DNA from: Candidatus Latescibacterota bacterium
GTDB taxonomy: Bacteria; Eisenbacteria; RBG-16-71-46; SZUA-252
DNA: 12,022 nt
Assembly: GCA_016207265.1 (NCBI GenBank)
Contig: JACQPZ010000158.1
Location: forward strand, 1-12,022
Direction: 5' to 3'
Below the pieces are notes generated by a model. The model saw only the letters and a list, made by a program, of their open reading frames with translations. It was not told the origin of the DNA and did not search any database. The position numbers and the translations under genes were made by a program. Positions 8,323 to 12,022 of the stretch are shown here, piece by piece (position 1 is the first letter of the stretch; each line of letters starts with the position of its first letter).

Positions 8323-8829
8323 TCAGGGTTCGCCGATTCGCTTCGCGCCCTCTCGCCGCTCAACGGCTTCCCGAATGACGGGCACCCATTCCACGAGGTG
8401 GCTCCGAATCCGGTTGAATGTATCCCGATACTGATCGGCGCTCCCGCCCAACGGATCCATAACGCCGTTCTGCGTCATGCCGCCGGGCGCGGCGCCTCGG
8501 TTCGTGATGAGATGGACTCGATCCTCGGACTCAGGCGCGAGCTCCCGCGCCCGGTCGACGTGGCTTTGCTCCATCCCCAAGATCAGGTCCGATTCGCGCA
8601 GCATCCCCGCGTTCAAACCCACGGAGCGATGCAACGAGATGTCGATGCCGTGCTCGGCGCACGTCCGGATCGCGAGCTGGGTCGCCGGCGCCCCCTCCAG
8701 GGAGCCGGTGCCGGCGGAGGCTACCCGTGTCCGGTCCGCGATCTCCGGCGGGAGCAGCGAGCGGAGGATACCTTCCGCCATGGGGCTTCGACACGTGTTG
8801 CCCGTGCAGATCACGAGAACCTGGAACAT
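8323..8829 (-). CDS. ywlE: Low-molecular-weight phosphatase, probable protein-arginine phosphatase
   Basis: The product is 168 residues (family about 150-165). The catalytic P-loop CTGNTCRS lies at 8-15, with nucleophile Cys8 and Arg14; the general acid is Asp125 in VMDPLGGS. The residue after GN is Thr12. In this family the Thr at that place marks protein-arginine phosphatases such as Bacillus YwlE (CTGNTCRSPMAE), whereas tyrosine phosphatases usually have Ile. The DPLGGSADQY stretch also resembles the YwlE DPFGGS region. It would remove phosphate from phosphoarginine made by a McsB-type kinase; no such kinase is in this window, so the substrate is inferred. The downstream ATG of two candidate starts is not needed, as the P-loop begins eight residues in. 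A canonical promoter lies just upstream, and ilvE follows after 24 nt. Confidence 0.88.
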   Translation of the reverse strand: MFQVLVICTGNTCRSPMAEGILRSLLPPEIADRTRVASAGTGSLEGAPATQLAIRTCAEHGIDISLHRSVGLNAGMLRESDLILGMEQSHVDRARELAPESEDRVHLITNRGAAPGGMTQNGVMDPLGGSADQYRDTFNRIRSHLVEWVPVIREAVERREGAKRIGEP

Positions 8830-8865
8830 GAACCTCGCTTGAGACCCGGGAGATAGCTCACGAGG

Positions 8866-8894
8866 ATTCTAGGAGCGGAGTCCGCGGTCGTCAA
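8866..8894 (-). promoter_or_regulatory. Sigma70-type promoter upstream of the phosphatase-ilvE-glyA-moxR run
   Basis: On the minus strand a -35 TTGACG (8894-8889) and a -10 TAGAAT (8871-8866) are separated by exactly 17 bp, each one mismatch from consensus. The -35 overlaps the tsaC stop codon. The predicted start of transcription is near 8859, about 30 nt before the phosphatase ATG at 8829. It lies in the largest intergenic gap of the window (61 nt). The spacer holds an 11-bp palindrome at its exact centre (8875-8885), a possible operator. Confidence 0.68.
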
Positions 8895-9499
8895 GTGAAC
8901 CTTCCCTCGAGGCGGACCGCGCCCTCGCGGAGCACGCGCACGCGTTCCCCGGAAACCTCGGCCACCGTGGACGGCACCCCGGAGAGTTCCCCGCCGTCCA
9001 CGACGAGATCCACCCGTTTCGTCAGCGGGCCTTCGGCGCGGACGAGCGGCGGTTCTCCCGTGGCATTGGCCGACGTGGAGATGACGAGCCCCTGGACGCC
9101 CTCGACGACGGCCCTCAGAAACTCCGCCCCGGGGCACCGCAGCGCGACGGTGCCCGCCTTGGTGCGGAGCGAATCGGGCACCGCGGGGGACGCCTCGAGG
9201 ACGAGGGTGAGCGCTCCGGGCCAGTGGGCGCGCGCGAGGGCCTGCGCGCGCTCACCCGCCTTGGCCCAGATCTTCAACGCCTCAGGCCGCGCCATGAGGC
9301 CGATGAATCCCCGGGCCGCGTCGCGCGGTTTCAGCGCGCGAAGCCGCGCGACCGCGCCTAAGTCCGCGGCCAGGACGTGGAGCCCGTAGATCCCTTCGGC
9401 CGGCAGGAGCGCGACCCCGCCCGCGCGCAGGACCGCCGCCGCGCGCGCGGCGACCTCGGCCGTGTTCCCGTTCGCCGCAAGACGGACCCGCTCGACCAA
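8891..9499 (-). CDS. tsaC: L-threonylcarbamoyladenylate synthase (TsaC/YrdC type)
   Basis: The product is 202 residues, matching the single-domain TsaC type without the Sua5 C-terminal domain. It makes threonylcarbamoyl-AMP from threonine, bicarbonate and ATP for t6A37 modification of ANN-decoding tRNAs. Landmarks: LRAGGVALLPAEGIYGL (24-40), the Lys/Arg pair in LKPRD (56-60), WPGALTLVL (93-101), VALRCPG, the STSAN motif (141-145) with GEPP after it, and GVPSTVAEV with VLREGAV near the end. The first motif differs from the common PTDTVYGL: PAEGIYGL lacks both usual threonines. The start is a TTG at 9499 with a GGGGG patch upstream; no ATG or GTG lies nearby in frame. It lies 26 nt after purE. 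Confidence 0.88.
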   Translation of the reverse strand: MVERVRLAANGNTAEVAARAAAVLRAGGVALLPAEGIYGLHVLAADLGAVARLRALKPRDAARGFIGLMARPEALKIWAKAGERAQALARAHWPGALTLVLEASPAVPDSLRTKAGTVALRCPGAEFLRAVVEGVQGLVISTSANATGEPPLVRAEGPLTKRVDLVVDGGELSGVPSTVAEVSGERVRVLREGAVRLEGRFT

Positions 9500-9525
9500 C
9501 CGAACGCCCCCGATCCGACGCCCCG

Positions 9526-10002
9526 CTAGATCCGCTCCCCGCGGGCCAAGCGGAGCTTGAGATCCTCGAGCTTCAACGCGAGCCCTCGGTCCGAGAGCGC
9601 GAGGATCTGCGCGGCGAGGATCGCCGCGTTCTTCGCTCCGGCCGCGCCGATCGCCACCGTCGCGACCGGCACTCCCGCCGGCATCTGGACCGTCGAGTAG
9701 AGGGAGTCGGCGCCGCCCAATGCCGTGCCTCCCAGAGGAACTCCGATCACCGGGAGAATCGAGTGGGCCGCCACCATTCCGGCAAGGTGGTTGGCCATGC
9801 CCGCCGCGGCGATGAACACCTGGATCCCCTGCGCGGGCGCCTCGCGCACGAGGTCGCGCACGCGGTCCGGGGCTCGGTGCGCGGACGCCTGCTCGAGACG
9901 GTGCGCGATACCGAGACCCTCGAGCACCCGGGCGGTCTCTTCCATCGTCGCCCGGTCCGACTCGCTTCCAAAGAGAATCAAGACGCGAGGCTTCTCGCTC
10001 AT
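9526..10002 (-). CDS. purE: N5-carboxyaminoimidazole ribonucleotide mutase
   Basis: The product is 158 residues, the usual PurE length. It converts N5-CAIR to CAIR in purine synthesis, normally after PurK, which is not in this window. Landmarks: LFGSESD (10-16), the SAHRAPDR segment (catalytic His in SAHR), IAAAGMANHLAGMVA, LPVIGVPLGG, and VQMPAGVPVATVAIGAAGAKNA near the C-terminus. The central loop reads AAGMANHLAG instead of the AGGAAHLPG of E. coli, an apparent family variant. The ATG at 10002 forms an ATGA overlap with the purD stop and has GGGGAG about nine bases upstream. The frame continues open far upstream inside purD, but that extension is not coding. Confidence 0.95.
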   Translation of the reverse strand: MSEKPRVLILFGSESDRATMEETARVLEGLGIAHRLEQASAHRAPDRVRDLVREAPAQGIQVFIAAAGMANHLAGMVAAHSILPVIGVPLGGTALGGADSLYSTVQMPAGVPVATVAIGAAGAKNAAILAAQILALSDRGLALKLEDLKLRLARGERI

Positions 10003-11303
10003 ATCGTGAGGCTCCCCGATTGAAGTGTCGTGGCGGCGATATCCCGCCGGTAATGCATCCCGTCGAATCGGATTCTCGAAACGGCCGCGTACGCCGCCTC
10101 GCGCGCCCGCTCCAGCGTCTCCGCCCGCGCCGTCACCCCGAGGACCCGCCCGCCGCTCGTGACCCAGCGCGGACCGCGGCGGTCCACTCCCGCGAAGTCG
10201 ATGCGGATCCCGTGCGGGAACGGACGGTTCAGTCCCTCGATCACCTGCCCCGTCTTGGGCGCCCCGGGATAGCCCTGCGTCGCGAGGACGACGCAGACCG
10301 CCGACCCCGCGTGGCGGACGTACGTGCCGTGCCGCTCGCCGGGGAGCGAGCCTCCGGCCGCCGCGAGGAAGAGCGGGTACGGGTCCTCCTCGAGCAGGGG
10401 CAGCACCACCTGCGCCTCGGGATCTCCGAACCGCGCGTTGATCTCGAGCACGCTCGGTCCCGTCGCGGTGAGCATGAGCCCCAGGTAGAGGATTCCGCGG
10501 TACGGCGTCCCATCCTCGCGAAGGGCGCGCAGAATCGGATCCACGATCGCGCGCGCGATCGTGAGCCCTTGATCGGGCGTGGGAGCACGGGCCGGTGCGT
10601 ACGCGCCCATCCCGCCCGTGTTGGGACCCGTGTCGCCTTCCCCGATGCGCTTGTGGTCCCGGGCCGCCGGGAAGAGCATCCACCGCTCTCCGTCCGCGAG
10701 CACGAGGAGCGAGGCCTCCTCGCCCTCCAGCCGGTCCTCGATCACGAGGATCTTCCCCGCCTCTCCCAGGGCGCCCCGCTCCATCCAGGCCTCGACCGTC
10801 GCGTGCGCTTCCTCTTCGCGGCGCGCGATGACCACGCCCTTTCCCGCCGCCAGCCCGTCCGCCTTGAGCACCAAGGGATAGCGCGCCCCCAGGATGATCC
10901 GGCGCGCCTCGCTCGCGCTGTGCGCCACGCGAAAGGCCGCCGTCGGAAGACCCAGCTTCTGCAGCAATCGCTTCGTGAACACCTTGCTCGATTCGACTCG
11001 GGCGGCATCCCGGACGGGCCCCAGAACCGGAACGCCTTCGGCGTGGAGCGCGTCGGCGAGACCGAGCGCCACGGGGAGATCCGGCCCCACGACGACGAGA
11101 TCCATGCGCTCGCGCTTCGCCCACGCCGCGATCGCGCCGATCTCGGAGGCCGCGATCGGCACCCGCACCGCCAGGGACTCCATCCCGGGGTTTCCCGGCG
11201 CCGCGTAGAGCTCGGGATGGAGCGGGGAATCGTGGAGCGCACGGACGAGCGCGTGCTCGCGTCCACCGCCCCCGACGACCAGCGCTCTCGGCGAGCCGGT
11301 CAT
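9999..11303 (-). CDS. purD: Phosphoribosylamine-glycine ligase (GARS)
   Basis: The product is 434 residues, typical for monofunctional PurD. It joins glycine to phosphoribosylamine using ATP, the second step of purine synthesis. Landmarks: the N-terminal LVVGGGGREHALV (8-20), AAPGNPG (34-40), the ATP-grasp segments LVLKADGLAAGKGVVIA (144-160) and ARDHKRIGEGDTGPNTGGMG (214-233), YLGLM (273-277), and the metal-binding EINARFGDPEAQ (287-298). The C-terminal domain ends with the SRIRFDGMHYRRDIA stretch typical of the family. The ATG at 11303 overlaps the gatB stop (ATGA) and the TGA overlaps purE, so the three genes look translationally coupled. Glycine for this reaction could come from GlyA, encoded downstream. 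Confidence 0.97.
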   Translation of the reverse strand: MTGSPRALVVGGGGREHALVRALHDSPLHPELYAAPGNPGMESLAVRVPIAASEIGAIAAWAKRERMDLVVVGPDLPVALGLADALHAEGVPVLGPVRDAARVESSKVFTKRLLQKLGLPTAAFRVAHSASEARRIILGARYPLVLKADGLAAGKGVVIARREEEAHATVEAWMERGALGEAGKILVIEDRLEGEEASLLVLADGERWMLFPAARDHKRIGEGDTGPNTGGMGAYAPARAPTPDQGLTIARAIVDPILRALREDGTPYRGILYLGLMLTATGPSVLEINARFGDPEAQVVLPLLEEDPYPLFLAAAGGSLPGERHGTYVRHAGSAVCVVLATQGYPGAPKTGQVIEGLNRPFPHGIRIDFAGVDRRGPRWVTSGGRVLGVTARAETLERAREAAYAAVSRIRFDGMHYRRDIAATTLQSGSLTI

Positions 11304-12022
11304 CCGGGAGCCTCGAGCTCGCGCTTCAGGGCGGCCTGGATCTTCTCGGGATGGGCCCGGCCTCGAGACCGCTTCATCGCCTGGCCGACGAGAAACGCGA
11401 ACGTGCGCTCCTTCCCCGCGCGGACTTCCGCGGCGGGGCCCGGGTTCGCGGCGATCACCTCTCGCGCGAGCGCCCGGAGCGCCTCATCGTCCTCGATGGG
11501 CGAGAGCCCGTGTCGCTCGACGAGCGCGCCGGGCTCGGCCGGATCGGTCAGCATCATCTCGAACACCTGCTTCGCGATCTTTCCGGAGACGCTCCCCCCC
11601 GCGACCATCGCGACCAGCCGGCCCAGGCGATCCGGCCGGATCGGGAACTCCTCGATCGAAAGGCCGGACTTGTTCCGCGATCCGTTCACTTCCGTCATGA
11701 TCCAGTTCGACGAGAGCTTGGGGCTTCCCGAGATCCTCGCGACCTCCTCGTAGTAGGAGGCGAGCGACCGGGTCTCGGTCAAGACCTCCGCGTCGTACTC
11801 CGGAATCCCGAACTCGCGCGTGAGCCGCGCCCGCACCTCGTGCGGAAGCTCCGGTAGCGCGGCGCGCACCGACTCGATCCATGCGGGGTCCAGGTCGAGC
11901 GGGAGGAGATCGGGCTCCGGGAAGTAGCGGTAGTCGTGCGCCTCCTCCTTGCTGCGCATGCTCTCCGCGATTCCCCTGTCCGCGTTCCAGAGCATCGTCT
12001 CCTGGACGACGCGACCTCCCGA
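11300..12022 (-). CDS. gatB: Asp/Glu-tRNA amidotransferase subunit B, C-terminal half, runs off right edge
   Basis: The frame stays open to the window edge, giving 240 residues plus the stop; the family has about 475-500, so roughly the second half is present. The start of the visible part, SGGRVVQETMLWN, continues into SMRSKEEAHDYRYFPEPDLL, the strongest GatB signature, from the catalytic cradle domain. The rest is the helical linker and YqeY-like tail domain, with EEFPIRPDRLGRLVAMVAGG and GKIAKQVFEMM. GatB with GatA and GatC converts Glu-tRNAGln and/or Asp-tRNAAsn to the amide form. The internal ATG at 11995 is not a start. The stop overlaps the purD start (ATGA). gatA and gatC are not in view. 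Confidence 0.97.
   Translation of the reverse strand, partial: SGGRVVQETMLWNADRGIAESMRSKEEAHDYRYFPEPDLLPLDLDPAWIESVRAALPELPHEVRARLTREFGIPEYDAEVLTETRSLASYYEEVARISGSPKLSSNWIMTEVNGSRNKSGLSIEEFPIRPDRLGRLVAMVAGGSVSGKIAKQVFEMMLTDPAEPGALVERHGLSPIEDDEALRALAREVIAANPGPAAEVRAGKERTFAFLVGQAMKRSRGRAHPEKIQAALKRELEAPG

Noticed and set aside
6913..8856. Very long plus-strand open frame (647 codons) opposite glyA, ilvE and the phosphatase
   Set aside because: It is antisense to three genes with complete family motifs, its translation is Arg/Pro/His-rich without any recognisable domain, and long antisense frames are expected at this GC content.
8830..8890. Rho-independent terminator after tsaC
   Set aside because: The gap has a short GC palindrome but only 5-bp arms with a one-base centre and no following T-run; it fits a promoter spacer better.
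10003..11124. Upstream in-frame extension of purE through most of purD
   Set aside because: The extension is Arg/Gly-rich and overlaps purD; the PurE family start MSEKPRVLILFG fits the ATG at 10002 with the ATGA overlap.
10020..11753. Plus-strand open frame of 577 codons opposite purD and gatB
   Set aside because: Entirely antisense to conserved purD and gatB; composition is Arg-rich with no motif, so it is a GC-driven shadow.

Overview
The window is a dense, GC-rich (roughly 70% by eye) stretch of bacterial chromosome. Fourteen genes all lie on the minus strand, so transcription runs from high to low coordinates. Almost every base is coding: the largest intergenic gap is 61 nt, many neighbours overlap by the 4-nt ATGA/GTGA junction, and no gene-free stretch approaches 300 bases. 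I see no RNA gene, mobile element, CRISPR array or convincing terminator. The lipoprotein-like signal, the Bat-type envelope genes and the GC-rich codon use suggest a Gram-negative, free-living bacterium, perhaps Gemmatimonadota, Eisenbacteria or a deltaproteobacterial-type lineage. That assignment is inference from style only. A GatB gene implies amidotransferase-dependent synthesis of Gln-tRNA and/or Asn-tRNA.

Right part (about 8.9-12.0 kb), in transcription order: the C-terminal half of gatB (running off the right edge), purD, purE and tsaC. These serve translation (Gln/Asn-tRNA amidation, t6A tRNA modification) and purine synthesis. gatB/purD and purD/purE are coupled by ATGA overlaps.

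Middle part (6.0-8.9 kb): after a 61-nt gap holding a strong sigma70-like promoter comes a low-molecular-weight phosphatase whose active site reads like a protein-arginine phosphatase (YwlE). It is followed by the branched-chain aminotransferase ilvE and the serine hydroxymethyltransferase glyA. The order tsaC-ywlE-...-glyA resembles the Bacillus ywlC-ywlE-rpiB-glyA neighbourhood, with ilvE in the place of rpiB. glyA carries a sharp 30-bp AT-rich island of ten consecutive A/T-ending codons.

Left part (1-6.0 kb): a complete MoxR/Bat-type module follows glyA after only 12 nt: moxR AAA+ ATPase, DUF58 protein, a membrane protein with a lipoprotein-like signal at the DUF4381 position, batA and batB (von Willebrand factor A proteins with MIDAS motifs), batC (TPR) and the start of batD, which runs off the left edge. 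By analogy these form a MoxR-driven envelope complex; its exact client is unknown. Since no other gap or clear promoter interrupts the run, the ilvE/glyA metabolic genes and the whole Bat module may be read from one promoter near 8.87 kb.
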